Assembly: GCA_037189645.1 (NCBI GenBank) | Contig: JBBCIY010000001.1 | Span: 186,001 to 250,000 of the forward strand | Origin: Taishania sp037189645 | Lineage (GTDB): Bacteria > Bacteroidota > Bacteroidia > Flavobacteriales_D > Crocinitomicaceae | Direction of reading: 5' to 3' | Length of the DNA: 64,000 nt | Translations under genes and position numbers: made by a program | Part shown: piece by piece, positions 9,681 to 19,119 of the stretch | Numbering within the stretch: the first letter of the stretch is position 1 | How the letters are laid out: the number at the start of each line of letters is the position of its first letter | Notes under the pieces: generated by a model | What the model saw: the letters and a program-made list of their open reading frames with translations, nothing else | What the model was told of the DNA's origin: nothing | Databases searched by the model: none

Positions 9681-9740
9681 GGAGAAATCGCCGGGAAGAC
9701 CTTATTTTGCTTAAAGCACCCGGAAATCAAATCAAAACCC

Positions 9741-9748
9741 TATCTTTG
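9741..9748 (+). promoter_or_regulatory. Promoter -7 element for the ABC-F gene
   Basis: TATCTTTG is an exact TAnnTTTG match ending 15 nt before the ATG at 9764. It supports that start over the in-frame ATG at 9671, which would lie upstream of the promoter. Confidence 0.6.
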
Positions 9749-9763
9749 CAAAAAAATCAGAGT

Positions 9764-11386
9764 ATGCTTTCAGTAAATAACTTATCTCTTCAGTTTGGAA
9801 AACGTGTTTTATTTGACGAGGTAAATGTAAAATTCGTAAATGGGAATTGTTATGGTGTGATTGGTGCGAACGGTGCCGGGAAATCAACATTTTTAAAAAT
9901 TCTTACCGGTGACCAGGACCCGACAACGGGGAGGGTAGAGCTGGAGCCGGGAAAACGCCTGGCGGTACTGAAGCAGAACCACTTTGAGTTTGACCAGGTG
10001 CAGGTATTGCAGACGGTGATCATGGGGCATAAACGTTTGTTTGAGATCATGACTGAAAAAGACGCGTTGTATGCCAAACCTGATTTTTCGGATGAAGACG
10101 GGATGCGTACGGCCGAGCTGGAAGCAGAATTTGCTGACCTGGAAGGATGGAATGCCGAAACAGACGCAGCGACTTTGCTGAGTAACCTAGGGATAGACGA
10201 GTCAAAGCATTACCTGTTGATGGAGGAACTCTCCAATGATCTGAAAGTACGTGTCTTGCTTGCCCAGGCGTTATTTGGAAACCCGGATGTACTGGTGCTC
10301 GATGAGCCGACCAATGACCTGGATTTGAAAACGATCTCCTGGCTGGAGGATTTCCTGCTGGATTTTAAAAATACCGTGATTGTTGTATCGCACGACCGTC
10401 ACTTCCTGGATACAGTGTGTACGCATATTTGCGACATCGACTTTGGAAAAATCAATTTGTTCACCGGGAATTACTCCTTCTGGTATCAGAGTTCTCAATT
10501 AGCTGCCCGTCAGCGTGCAGATAAGAACAAAAAGGCAGAAGAGAAAAAGAAAGAATTAATGGAATTTATTTCTCGTTTCTCTGCCAATGCCGCAAAATCA
10601 AAGCAAGCGACATCCCGCAGGAAAATGCTGGATAACCTGGATATTGAAGAAATTCAGCCTTCTTCCAGGAAATACCCGGGCATCACGTTCTATCAGGAAA
10701 GAGAAGCCGGGAACCAGATCCTGAATGTGGAGAACCTGTCTGCTGCTTCTGATGGGATTACGTTATTCAAGGATGTCAATTTCATTGTCAACAAAGGAGA
10801 TAAAATCGCTTTTGTTTCCCAGAATTCACTGGCTTTGACGGCATTGTTTGAAATTTTGGCGGGAGAAGAAAAACCGGAAACGGGAGAGTTCATTTACGGA
10901 ACAACGATTACAACTTCGTATCTTCCAAACGATAACAGCAGTTATTTTACGGATAAATTACCTTTGATCGACTGGCTGCGTCAGTATGCGCAAACGGATG
11001 AGGAGAAAGAGGAAGTATACCTGCGTACGTTCCTGGGACGCATGTTGTTTACGGGTGAGGAAGCGATGAAAACGGCAAACGTATTGTCCGGAGGGGAAAA
11101 AGTACGTTGTATGTTGTCTAAAATGATGCTGGCAAAAGCAAATTTATTATTGATGGATGAGCCGACCAACCACCTGGACCTGGAATCAATTACAGCATTG
11201 AACAACGGAATGCAGGAATTCTATGGAACGATCCTCTTCACTTCTCATGACCACGAGTTGGTGAATACGGTTGCAAATCGTATTATTGAAATTACCCCGA
11301 ACGGTATTATTGACAAAATGATGCCTTACGACGAGTATTTGAAAGATGAAAAAATTGCACAGCAACAGGCAGAACTGTATGTGTAA
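9764..11386 (+). CDS. ABC-F family ATPase with asymmetric nucleotide sites
   Basis: A 540-residue cytosolic protein with two ABC domains and no membrane segments, the ABC-F plan of ribosome-associated ATPases. NBD1 has Walker A GANGAGKST but a degenerate signature (LSNDLKVRV). NBD2 has a good signature (LSGGEKVRC) and DEPTNHLDLES, but its Walker A is replaced by VSQNSLALT. Thus one composite site (NBD1 Walker A with NBD2 signature) is intact and the other is degenerate. The linker between domains is basic, as expected for tRNA/ribosome contact. The start at 9764 (MLSVNNLSLQFGK) fits the family. It resembles the YkpA/YbiT branch from memory; the substrate or antibiotic role is unknown. A terminator follows at 11444. 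Confidence 0.88.
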   Translation: MLSVNNLSLQFGKRVLFDEVNVKFVNGNCYGVIGANGAGKSTFLKILTGDQDPTTGRVELEPGKRLAVLKQNHFEFDQVQVLQTVIMGHKRLFEIMTEKDALYAKPDFSDEDGMRTAELEAEFADLEGWNAETDAATLLSNLGIDESKHYLLMEELSNDLKVRVLLAQALFGNPDVLVLDEPTNDLDLKTISWLEDFLLDFKNTVIVVSHDRHFLDTVCTHICDIDFGKINLFTGNYSFWYQSSQLAARQRADKNKKAEEKKKELMEFISRFSANAAKSKQATSRRKMLDNLDIEEIQPSSRKYPGITFYQEREAGNQILNVENLSAASDGITLFKDVNFIVNKGDKIAFVSQNSLALTALFEILAGEEKPETGEFIYGTTITTSYLPNDNSSYFTDKLPLIDWLRQYAQTDEEKEEVYLRTFLGRMLFTGEEAMKTANVLSGGEKVRCMLSKMMLAKANLLLMDEPTNHLDLESITALNNGMQEFYGTILFTSHDHELVNTVANRIIEITPNGIIDKMMPYDEYLKDEKIAQQQAELYV

Positions 11387-11443
11387 ATGAGGTTCTCCCC
11401 GTCACAGAATGTAATGTGGTGGTGAACTGTGAAATTATAATTT

Positions 11444-11474
11444 AAGCCGGGAACCATAAGTTTTCGGCTTTTTT
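11444..11474 (+). terminator. Probable terminator after the ABC-F gene
   Basis: AAGCCG at 11444-11449 pairs with CGGCTT at 11465-11470 and is followed by more T residues. It lies between the plus-strand ABC-F gene and the convergent lipoprotein gene. Confidence 0.55.
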
Positions 11475-11504
11475 GTGGGTGTAGGCGAAAGTAATGGTGT
11501 CAGA

Positions 11505-11957
11505 TTAATTCGATAGTATGAAATGTGTTGTTTTTCGTACGTCATTTACTACCAGATAGAACCGGTCGAGTTGAAAAAAATGATTGTTTACGTCATGAGT
11601 TTCACTTGTAGATATAAACCACTTTGGAATTCTTTTCTGATGCTTACTAAGTGTGCGTTCAAACGTATTGCAGTCGATTACAACCAAATTTGTATCCCCG
11701 TTGAGTAATTCCGTATAATTGTTCCGATGAAATTCAAATTTGCCAAAAGCACACAGAGGGTCTGAATACGAATTATTGAGGATGTTATAAGCATCTGTTG
11801 GGAATACGTTTTCAGGAAACCAACTTTTGTTTCTTGGGTTAATGCCGAGATACTCTTTGTAGGTTTTGTATTCCTGCTTATATGCCTTTTCCGAGCAGCC
11901 CCAGAATAGTAGGCAGACAATTACAGGAAAAACAATTCTTCGTATTCTATTTTTCAC
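11505..11957 (-). CDS. Small lipoprotein of unknown function
   Basis: A 150-residue protein with a basic N-terminus, a hydrophobic segment and the lipobox LFWGC with lipidated Cys at 21, so it is predicted to be exported and membrane-anchored. The mature part (EYKTYKEYLGINPRNKSWFPE onward) has no motif I recognise and contains a pair of short aromatic strands near the end (FFQLDRFYLVVND). Local base composition is more AT-rich than the flanking genes. It starts 18 nt after the recQ stop on the same strand. It could be a recent acquisition or lineage-specific gene. Confidence 0.7.
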   Translation of the reverse strand: MKNRIRRIVFPVIVCLLFWGCSEKAYKQEYKTYKEYLGINPRNKSWFPENVFPTDAYNILNNSYSDPLCAFGKFEFHRNNYTELLNGDTNLVVIDCNTFERTLSKHQKRIPKWFISTSETHDVNNHFFQLDRFYLVVNDVRKTTHFILSN

Positions 11958-11975
11958 TTTTTTAAACTGTGGGAA

Positions 11976-14165
11976 TTAATTCCCCATTTCGCTCATGAAT
12001 TTAATCCGCATCAGGCGCAGTTCCTCTTCGGAATAATCTCCGTCAAATTCATCGTATGCTTCACGCAGGTCATCTGTTTCTGCTTCTGTGAAATAATCAT
12101 AGATCTCTTCCTGGTTTTCAGGATCCAGAATGTCATCAATATAATAACTGATGTTAACACGCGTTCCGGATGCAACAATGGCTTCAATTTCCTCGATGAC
12201 TTCATCCAGTGTTTTTCCCTGGGAGCGTCCAATATCCTCTAGAGGCAATTTCCTGTCGATATTCTGAATGAGCTGTACTTTCAGTCCGCTTTTATTGACA
12301 AGTGATTTTACGACCATGTCCTGCGGGCGCTCAATGTTATTCTCTTCTACGTACGTTTTTATCAGCGCAACGAACGGAGCTCCGTAACGGGTGGCTTTTC
12401 CCGTTCCGACTCCCTGTATGCTGGTCAGTTCATCCAGTGTGACCGGGTATTGGAAACACATGTCACGAAGGGATGGCTCCTGAAAGATAACAAACGGAGG
12501 AATGTTTTTCTGTTTTGAGATCGACTTCCTTAAATCGATCAGCTGTTTGTACAATACATCGTCCAGTACTGCTGATTTCGAAGAAATAACCACATCATCA
12601 CCGTCTTCATCGGAAGAGTAGTCGTGTTCTTTGATCAACAGGAATGAAGCAGGATGTTCCAGGAATGCACGTCCTTGATCTGTTAATTTGACAATTCCAT
12701 ACGATTCAACGTCCTTGTAGATCAACCCGGCTACTAAAGACTGGCGTAATACGGCATTCCAGAAATGTTCGTCCCTGTCTTCTCCGATCCCGAAGTTCGG
12801 AAGCTGGTCGTGTCTGTACGATTTGATATCGGAAGTGACTTTCCCTGCGATAAAAGAACATACGTGCTTTGCTTTCTGCATTTCTCCCAGGTCAACGATC
12901 ACTTGCAGCAGCTTCTGTACCGAATCTTTTCCTTCCGTTCGTTCCCGTGGGTGCTTACAGTTATCACAATTTTCATTGCACAGCTTTTCATCGAATGTTT
13001 CTCCGAAGTAGTGCAATATGAATTTTCTTCTGCAGACGGATGTTTCGGCATAGGAAACGATCTCGTTCAGCAATTGCTTCCCGATCTCCTGTTCTGCGAC
13101 CGGTTTTCCCTGGAGGAATTTTTCCAGCTTTTCAATGTCTTTGTACTGGTAGAATGCCAGGCATTCTCCTTCGCCGCCATCCCGGCCGGCCCTTCCGGTT
13201 TCCTGGTAATAGCTTTCAAGCGATTTGGGAATGTCGTGATGGATCACGAAGCGGACATCGGGTTTATCAATCCCCATTCCAAAAGCGATCGTAGCGACAA
13301 TTACGTCAGCTTCTTCCATCAGGAACATGTCCTGATGCTTGGCTCTTGTTGCTGCATCCAGCCCGGCATGGTAGGGGAGTGCGTTGATCCCGTTCACCTG
13401 GAGCAATTCTGCCAGCTCTTCCACTTTTTTACGGCTGAGGCAGTAAACAATCCCGCTTTTGCCTTCTTTGGTACGGATGTATTTAATGATCTGCTTGTCG
13501 ATATCGCGTTTGGGTCGGATCTCGTAATACAAATTATCTCTGTTGAATGAGGATTTGAAGACCACGGCATCCAGCATATTCAGGTTTTTCTGGATATCAT
13601 ACTGGACCTTTGGTGTGGCTGTTGCCGTAAGCGCGATGATCGGAACATTGGAGATCCGTTCGAATATTTCTCTCAATCGCCGGTATTCCGGACGGAAATC
13701 ATGGCCCCATTCGGAAATGCAGTGCGCTTCGTCAATCGCAAAGAATGAAATGTTGACAGAAGTAAGGAAATCGATGTATTCCTGTTTCGTCAGCGATTCC
13801 GGTGCAACGTACAACAACTTGGTTTGTCCTTCGGAGATATCTGCCTTCACTTTGTTGATTTCCGTCTTTGTCAGTGAAGAGTTTAAAAAATGAGCGATGG
13901 ATTCCTGGTCACTTACGTTCCGGATGGCATCCACCTGGTTTTTCATCAATGCAATGAGTGGAGAAACAACGATGGCCGTTCCTTCCGATAATAGTGCCGG
14001 CAGTTGATAGCAGAGTGATTTCCCTCCACCTGTAGGCATAATAACAAATGTATTTTTTCCGTCTAAAAGATTCGTGATAATGGCTTCTTGCTTTCCCTTG
14101 AATTTGTCAAACCCAAAATATTTCCTTAAAGCATCTTTTAAATCTAAAGCTACCATATTTTCCAT
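11976..14165 (-). CDS. recQ: ATP-dependent DNA helicase RecQ
   Basis: A 3'-5' superfamily 2 helicase of 729 residues acting in recombination repair. Seen: the Q motif region (FGFDKFKGKQEAI), Walker A MPTGGGKSLCYQLP, Walker B AIDEAHCISEWGHDFRPEY, motif III ALTATATP, motif VI YYQETGRAGRDG, the RecQ-C-terminal zinc ligands (CRRKFILHYFGE ... CNENCDNC), a winged helix, and an HRDC domain (LIDLRKSISKQKNIPPFVIF). After HRDC is an acidic C-terminal extension of more than 100 residues, common in Bacteroidota RecQ. An ATG nine bases inside (14156, MVALDLK) is an alternative start. Confidence 0.96.
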   Translation of the reverse strand: MENMVALDLKDALRKYFGFDKFKGKQEAIITNLLDGKNTFVIMPTGGGKSLCYQLPALLSEGTAIVVSPLIALMKNQVDAIRNVSDQESIAHFLNSSLTKTEINKVKADISEGQTKLLYVAPESLTKQEYIDFLTSVNISFFAIDEAHCISEWGHDFRPEYRRLREIFERISNVPIIALTATATPKVQYDIQKNLNMLDAVVFKSSFNRDNLYYEIRPKRDIDKQIIKYIRTKEGKSGIVYCLSRKKVEELAELLQVNGINALPYHAGLDAATRAKHQDMFLMEEADVIVATIAFGMGIDKPDVRFVIHHDIPKSLESYYQETGRAGRDGGEGECLAFYQYKDIEKLEKFLQGKPVAEQEIGKQLLNEIVSYAETSVCRRKFILHYFGETFDEKLCNENCDNCKHPRERTEGKDSVQKLLQVIVDLGEMQKAKHVCSFIAGKVTSDIKSYRHDQLPNFGIGEDRDEHFWNAVLRQSLVAGLIYKDVESYGIVKLTDQGRAFLEHPASFLLIKEHDYSSDEDGDDVVISSKSAVLDDVLYKQLIDLRKSISKQKNIPPFVIFQEPSLRDMCFQYPVTLDELTSIQGVGTGKATRYGAPFVALIKTYVEENNIERPQDMVVKSLVNKSGLKVQLIQNIDRKLPLEDIGRSQGKTLDEVIEEIEAIVASGTRVNISYYIDDILDPENQEEIYDYFTEAETDDLREAYDEFDGDYSEEELRLMRIKFMSEMGN

Positions 14166-14359
14166 ATAATTCTCTGATAACAGTCTTTCTTCAATCGATC
14201 ATACGAATATACTACAAAAAAGAAGAAAAAAATAATTTTTTTTACCGAAAAGTTCCTTTACCGGATCTGTGGCTGTGGAACAGTAAGGTGAACGAAATAA
14301 CCGGGTGATTGTGAATTGTTCACTCATTGAGAAAAGTAGTCAGGTGTTTTTTACCGGAA

Positions 14360-15091
14360 TCACCACATAAACAGCTGCTTCAATTGTTTTTCAAAATCTT
14401 TTTCATATTTGAAATCCTGGCGGGCTTTTTCAATCACCTCATTTCTTTTCCGTGCCCTTTTGTCATTGAAACGGGGCATGATTGCTTCAAAATCGATTTT
14501 TTGCTCGTCAATGGACCGTGCGAAATAGGTGACAGAGCCGTCTTCTGTAGCCAGCCCGAGGATCGCTCCGGGAAGGTTGCAGTAGCTTTCCGGCCCGACA
14601 TTCGGGGTAATGGAGGAGGTGAACCATGCATAGATCCTTGTTGAATCATCCACTTCATACATGGCCTGCATGCATTCAATATTGCAGATCGTTCTCCATC
14701 TGTCCGTGAATTTCCATTCGCGCTGCACCAGTGAATCTTTGATGGAAAAAGGTGTTCCCCACAAGCTTAATATGGAACGGCTGGTATTTTGTTTCAGGTC
14801 TTGTATCACTGTATTTCGCGACGTTGTCCAGTCCAGGTTGTTCCTTGGCTGGTTCTCATCAGGGATGAATACAGAGGTGCTGTCATTGAAATAGAGAATA
14901 AACAGGTCTGTGCGGTATTTGTTGTTTTCCCCGATGTAGTCCTGCGTAGACTTCGATTCGTATTTTTTGAACAGGTTCGTCTTGCGTTCAAAAACGATTT
15001 TACCTTCCTGGATCTGTGCCGTGCAGGTGTTGTTCCAGATCATTCCCAGGAAGAATGAAAGAGCGGCGGATCGAAACAAATTATTCTTCAT
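14360..15091 (-). CDS. GLPGLI family secreted protein
   Basis: A 243-residue protein with a signal peptide (FFLGMIWNNTCTAQ, cleavage after A/Q region). The segment YCNLPGAILGLATEDGSVTYFA matches in form the GLPGLI motif that names this Bacteroidota family; the function is not established. Its start overlaps the end of the upstream barrel gene by 11 nt, a pairing that is typical: GLPGLI proteins are commonly encoded right after a TonB-receptor-like outer membrane protein. An accessory role in export or function of that barrel is an inference from context. Confidence 0.85.
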   Translation of the reverse strand: MKNNLFRSAALSFFLGMIWNNTCTAQIQEGKIVFERKTNLFKKYESKSTQDYIGENNKYRTDLFILYFNDSTSVFIPDENQPRNNLDWTTSRNTVIQDLKQNTSRSILSLWGTPFSIKDSLVQREWKFTDRWRTICNIECMQAMYEVDDSTRIYAWFTSSITPNVGPESYCNLPGAILGLATEDGSVTYFARSIDEQKIDFEAIMPRFNDKRARKRNEVIEKARQDFKYEKDFEKQLKQLFMW

Positions 15092-17849
15092 CGGTCACTG
15101 TTTTTTGCTGTTTAAAAGTACTGTTGAAAATATAGGTCAGGTTCAGCATGAAATAGCGTGAAATGACAGCCGTCCGGTTATCGGTGATCACATTCGCGTA
15201 GGGCGTCCTGGTGATCCGTGTATTCTGGTTGAGAATATCAAAGGCCTGGACAGCGATGGTCCAGGAATTATTTTTCCCTATTTTCTGCTCGATAGAGGCA
15301 TTCCAGATAAACATGTTGATGTTGAACTCCTGGCTTAAATTGTTGTACTTGCTGTAGTCAAAATCGGTTCCGAGCTCCATTTTCCAGGGGAGGTAGACCT
15401 TCAGGCGGGAATCGATCCTGTAGGTATGATTGGTCAGGTTCAGGTTGGAACTGATCGTATTTTTATTTTCCTGCAGGCTGTATGTAAAGCCGAAATTAAA
15501 TTCAACTATATCGGTATATAGCGATAAACTGAGCCCGGTTGAAAGGGAATTGCTCTTCAATGTGTTTTTCTCCTGGTTGACCAGGTTATTGCGGTTGCTG
15601 AAGCCGTAGTTAACATAAGGTTCGAGGCTGAATATCTGCCTGATGATAGGAATGGAACCACTGGCGTATCCTCCGCTGTGTCCCAGTGAATTCTGATTGA
15701 CGAACTGGCTGATCGTCCTTCCCAGCGAGTCATATTCGATGGCGCTCACGAAATCATTGAAAATGTAATTGTTGTAGAGGGTCGTATAGAAATAACTTCC
15801 TTTGAGCGAATTGTACGTATTGTAGCTCAGGTTGGTATTGATCGTGTAGTTGGGCAGCAGGTTTTCATTTCCTGTACGGATCGAATTCGGGTTGGAGTTG
15901 TCGTAAACGGGTTGCAGGTGGGTTATGGTTGGCAAGACGGAATTGGTCTGGGAATTCAGGCGCAGGCTGCTGTTCTGCCCGACGCGGAAAATATAGGTCA
16001 GCTTTGGTAAGACATCGGTCACATTCTGGTTGATTTTCTGCCCGGTGAAATAGTTACGGTTATCTACGGTCACGTTTCTTCCCACAACTCCCGCCGTAAA
16101 TAAGTGCTTGCGAAAATCATAAACGAAGGTGGCGCCAAGCTTGTTCTGCATCTTCACAGTTTTGAAATTTCCCGATGTCAGTGAATCCAGCCCGGAGTAC
16201 ATACCGCCCACCTGGTTAAATGAAAGACGGTCGCTCGTGTTGGTTGTGTTGAACAATTCATAAGAGAATTCCATCCGTGTCTTTTTACTGAATGGTTCGG
16301 TATAGACCGTTTGAAATAAATTGGAAAGGATAGAACGTTCACCTGTCTTTTCCTGGTCAATGTCATTCTCTGTCGTTCCTGTCTGGCTGAAATAATCGGA
16401 GAACTGCAGGTGAGAAGAGGAACCTGATTCATCCACTATCAGGTTGTTGAGCAGGCGGAGCTGTCGTTTTTCCTTTTTGAAATTCTTGGTATATCCCATC
16501 CGTGTTTTGATGTTCATCGCCTCGCTCTCACTGCTGTTCAGACTGGATGACTGGCGGGTTGTCAGGTTGTTTGCATCATTAAAATCGGTATTTAACATGC
16601 GTTCATCCGTACGGGTGGTCATGTTGAATGTCGGGTCAAATGAAATGCTTTGAGTAGAATCGATGTTGTACAGGAAGCTCAGCTTAGCCCTGTGCTGCCT
16701 CGCCTGCATGGATCCTTTATTCAACGAGTAGGTGGAATAAGTAGTATCCGGCAGGAAGAACTGGGAGTTTGAAGTCTCTTCCGTTCGTTTTCTTACGTCA
16801 CTGTAAGTGTAATTCGCACCGATCTTCAGTTTTTTTGTTACCTGGTCTGTGTAGAAGATACCTGTCCGGAATGCCAGGGGAAACCCGTCATTGGTGGCGA
16901 TGAAATTATCGTTTGCCTCCCAGCTGTCTGTTTCGGAATTGTATTCGTATGCTCTTCCCTGTTCGATTCCGAACTGGTTTTCATCCCGCCAGTCGAGAGT
17001 GGATCGTGTGGTGTTTGCAGATAAGAAGTAAGCAGAGATCTTTTGCTTGTTATTGAACTTGTTTCCCATTACCTGTCCTTCATAGAAGCGGTTAAAATCA
17101 GTGGCGAAAGAGGCTTTCCCGAAATAACCTTTTTTGGCTTCGTCTTTCAGTTTCAGGTCAATGACCTGGATCTTTTCATCGGATGCCTGGGCGTCGGCCA
17201 GTGTCGTTTCGTACACTTCAACAGTTTTTACGCTGCTTGCCGAAAGGTTCTTTGTTGCCAGTGTCGCATCAGATCCAAAGAACTCATCTCCATCCACATA
17301 CACACGGGCTACGTTCTTTCCCTGGCTCTTAATACTGCCGTCTTTGTCGACTGTTATTCCCGGAAGTTTCTTCAACAGGTCTTCCACAACGGCATCCGGG
17401 CGTGTTTTAAATGAATCGGCGACATAGACCAGCGTGTCTCCTCTGTAGTAGACCGGGTCTTTATAAGCCAGTACGGTGATCTCTTCGATCTTCTTTCCGC
17501 GGGGAGAAAGGATGATCCGGTTGAGTCTGAATTCCTGGTTGTCGCTTTCTCCCAGGAAATAGAATTCCCGTGTTTCGTATTTGGGATGGTCGATGATCAG
17601 GCGGAAGGTGTCGATATTCAGGTCGGAAAGCACGAAATGCCCGTTCTCATCGGTGTTTTTATGAGTGAGGATAACAGAATCGTTCAGGTTGACAAGTATG
17701 ATCTTGGCATTTCTGACTCCTTTGTCTTCCAGTGTGTCCACAATCGTTCCTTCAATGTACTTTACCTGTGAAAATGAATGGAAACTCGTTGTACAGCAGA
17801 TCAGGATAATTAAGAGGTGAAATAAGTTGAGTAAAGAGCATTTTTTCAT
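15081..17849 (-). CDS. TonB-receptor-like outer membrane beta-barrel protein
   Basis: 922 residues. A signal peptide (LIILICCTTSFHSFSQ) is followed by a carboxypeptidase-regulatory-like domain (about 30-110: VKYIEGTIVDTLEDKGVRNA), a plug-like domain (VEDLLKKLPGITVDKDGSI, then VYVDGDEFFG) and a long beta-barrel to the C-terminus (MLNLTYIFN strand near the end). This is the outer-membrane beta-barrel family (OMP_b-brl_3 type) allied to TonB-dependent receptors; there is no evident TonB box. The ligand is unknown. It forms an operon with the GLPGLI gene, and is divergent from the DUF3078 gene across a region containing an 18-bp palindrome at 17928. Confidence 0.85.
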   Translation of the reverse strand: MKKCSLLNLFHLLIILICCTTSFHSFSQVKYIEGTIVDTLEDKGVRNAKIILVNLNDSVILTHKNTDENGHFVLSDLNIDTFRLIIDHPKYETREFYFLGESDNQEFRLNRIILSPRGKKIEEITVLAYKDPVYYRGDTLVYVADSFKTRPDAVVEDLLKKLPGITVDKDGSIKSQGKNVARVYVDGDEFFGSDATLATKNLSASSVKTVEVYETTLADAQASDEKIQVIDLKLKDEAKKGYFGKASFATDFNRFYEGQVMGNKFNNKQKISAYFLSANTTRSTLDWRDENQFGIEQGRAYEYNSETDSWEANDNFIATNDGFPLAFRTGIFYTDQVTKKLKIGANYTYSDVRKRTEETSNSQFFLPDTTYSTYSLNKGSMQARQHRAKLSFLYNIDSTQSISFDPTFNMTTRTDERMLNTDFNDANNLTTRQSSSLNSSESEAMNIKTRMGYTKNFKKEKRQLRLLNNLIVDESGSSSHLQFSDYFSQTGTTENDIDQEKTGERSILSNLFQTVYTEPFSKKTRMEFSYELFNTTNTSDRLSFNQVGGMYSGLDSLTSGNFKTVKMQNKLGATFVYDFRKHLFTAGVVGRNVTVDNRNYFTGQKINQNVTDVLPKLTYIFRVGQNSSLRLNSQTNSVLPTITHLQPVYDNSNPNSIRTGNENLLPNYTINTNLSYNTYNSLKGSYFYTTLYNNYIFNDFVSAIEYDSLGRTISQFVNQNSLGHSGGYASGSIPIIRQIFSLEPYVNYGFSNRNNLVNQEKNTLKSNSLSTGLSLSLYTDIVEFNFGFTYSLQENKNTISSNLNLTNHTYRIDSRLKVYLPWKMELGTDFDYSKYNNLSQEFNINMFIWNASIEQKIGKNNSWTIAVQAFDILNQNTRITRTPYANVITDNRTAVISRYFMLNLTYIFNSTFKQQKTVTDEE

Positions 17850-17927
17850 GCGGTGAAAATAAAAGAAATTAACAGTCTTGTTCTTTTGTTAACGAGAATT
17901 AACGAATTTGTTACATTTTTTATATTC

Positions 17928-17945
17928 TGTGATACCTGTATCACA
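17928..17945. promoter_or_regulatory. 18-bp palindrome, candidate operator
   Basis: TGTGATACCTGTATCACA has perfect 8-bp arms around a CT centre. It lies between the divergent barrel gene (start 17849) and the DUF3078 gene (start 18045). It resembles a CRP-family half-site (TGTGA), but the arm spacing of 8 differs from the 6 of classical CRP sites. It has no T-run, so it is not a terminator. Confidence 0.5.
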
Positions 17946-18044
17946 TCTGCGTTTTAAACCAGCACATTAAAAATATTGTCATATTATCTTGATTTACATG
18001 TATAAATTTCTAAACTTTGTGCCCTAATTTGAAAAAAATTAACA

Positions 18045-19016
18045 ATGAAAAAGCAATTACAACTCCTTTTTACAACACTCCTTTGCGGTCTTGCCGCGTA
18101 TTCTCAGGAAGAACCTGTTGCCGTTCCTGAGCCTGTAGTCGAAACTGTAATCGAAAACCCATGGAGATTAAAATCGTTATTTGGTTTGAACGGGACGCAG
18201 TCTTCGTTTGTGAACTGGAACGCCGGGGGTAGGAATAACTTATCAGTGATCGGTTTTATTTCTGCTTCTGCCGATTATTCCAAAAACAACTGGCAATGGA
18301 AAAACAACCTGGAGCTTGCCCTGGGGGGAATGAAATACCTGGATAAGGACGGAACGCAGCAAGGGTTGCAAAAGACGGACGATAAAATAGATTTCGCAAC
18401 GAACCTGGGGTACAAGATCGCAGATAAGTGGTATGCTTCACTGATCGGTGGATTCCGTACACAGTTCATGGACGGTTTCGCTTATCCGAATGACTCCATT
18501 CGTGTATCTACGTTCATGGCTCCGGGATATACCAATATTGCCCTGGGTATCGATTATACACCGAATGAACATTTATCAGTATTCTTGTCACCTATCGCTA
18601 CAAAAATGACATTCGTACTGGATGATTCCCTGGCGAATGCAGGTGCGTTTGGTGTACAGGACGCGGTCTTTAACACTGCGGGAGATGTGGTGTCTGCCGG
18701 GAAGCGCTTCAGGGGTGAGATCGGTGCTTATTTTAAACTGACTTACAATAAGGAAATCGTGAAGAATGTCAACCTGAAAACACGACTGGAATTGTTCTCT
18801 AACTATGCGAACAACCCACAGAACATCGACGTGAATGCGGATATGTTATGGACATTCAAAGTAAACAGCTGGTTGTCGGCTTCACTGAACTGGACGCTGA
18901 TCTACGACGATGATATCAAGATCCGTGATGTAAAAGGGAACATCGGGCCACGTACACAGTTCAAGTCTGTTCTTGGTCTGGGATTGTCCTATACGTTGAA
19001 AAACTTTTCGGAATAA
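18045..19016 (+). CDS. DUF3078 outer membrane-associated protein
   Basis: 323 residues with a signal peptide ending AAYSQ. The segment starting NPWRLKSLFGLNGTQSSFVNW, with WNAGGRNNLSVIG, is the recognisable DUF3078 opening. The rest alternates amphipathic strands and turns (WQWKNNLELALGG, YASLIGGFRTQF, NIALGIDYTPNEHLSVFLSP) and ends in the strand GLGLSYTLKNF, as in a small outer-membrane barrel. Molecular function is not known. Upstream there is only an imperfect -7 element near 18014. A terminator follows at 19041, so the gene is probably monocistronic. Confidence 0.85.
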   Translation: MKKQLQLLFTTLLCGLAAYSQEEPVAVPEPVVETVIENPWRLKSLFGLNGTQSSFVNWNAGGRNNLSVIGFISASADYSKNNWQWKNNLELALGGMKYLDKDGTQQGLQKTDDKIDFATNLGYKIADKWYASLIGGFRTQFMDGFAYPNDSIRVSTFMAPGYTNIALGIDYTPNEHLSVFLSPIATKMTFVLDDSLANAGAFGVQDAVFNTAGDVVSAGKRFRGEIGAYFKLTYNKEIVKNVNLKTRLELFSNYANNPQNIDVNADMLWTFKVNSWLSASLNWTLIYDDDIKIRDVKGNIGPRTQFKSVLGLGLSYTLKNFSE

Positions 19017-19040
19017 TCCATAATTCCATCTTTTTTATAC

Positions 19041-19072
19041 AAGCAGGATCCGGTATGGTTCCTGCTTTTTTC
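19041..19072 (+). terminator. Rho-independent terminator after the DUF3078 gene
   Basis: AAGCAGGA (19041-19048) pairs with TCCTGCTT (19060-19067), followed directly by a T-run. It sits 25 nt after the stop of the DUF3078 gene. Confidence 0.8.
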
Positions 19073-19107
19073 TTTTAAAATAAATCGTTCCGGGATAAGG
19101 TAAATGT

Positions 19108-19115
19108 TAACTTTG
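19108..19115 (+). promoter_or_regulatory. Promoter -7 element for ctaA, leaderless position
   Basis: TAACTTTG is an exact TAnnTTTG match. Only four bases (CAGC) separate it from the ATG at 19120, so the transcript would begin essentially at the start codon. Confidence 0.6.
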
Positions 19116-19119
19116 CAGC

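Noticed and set aside
11678..11920. 80-codon minus-strand ORF overlapping the lipoprotein
   Set aside because: It is in another frame of the lipoprotein gene, which has a lipobox and a better signal sequence.
12765..13550. 261-codon plus-strand ORF
   Set aside because: It lies antisense inside recQ, whose helicase motifs are complete, and has no protein-like domain of its own.
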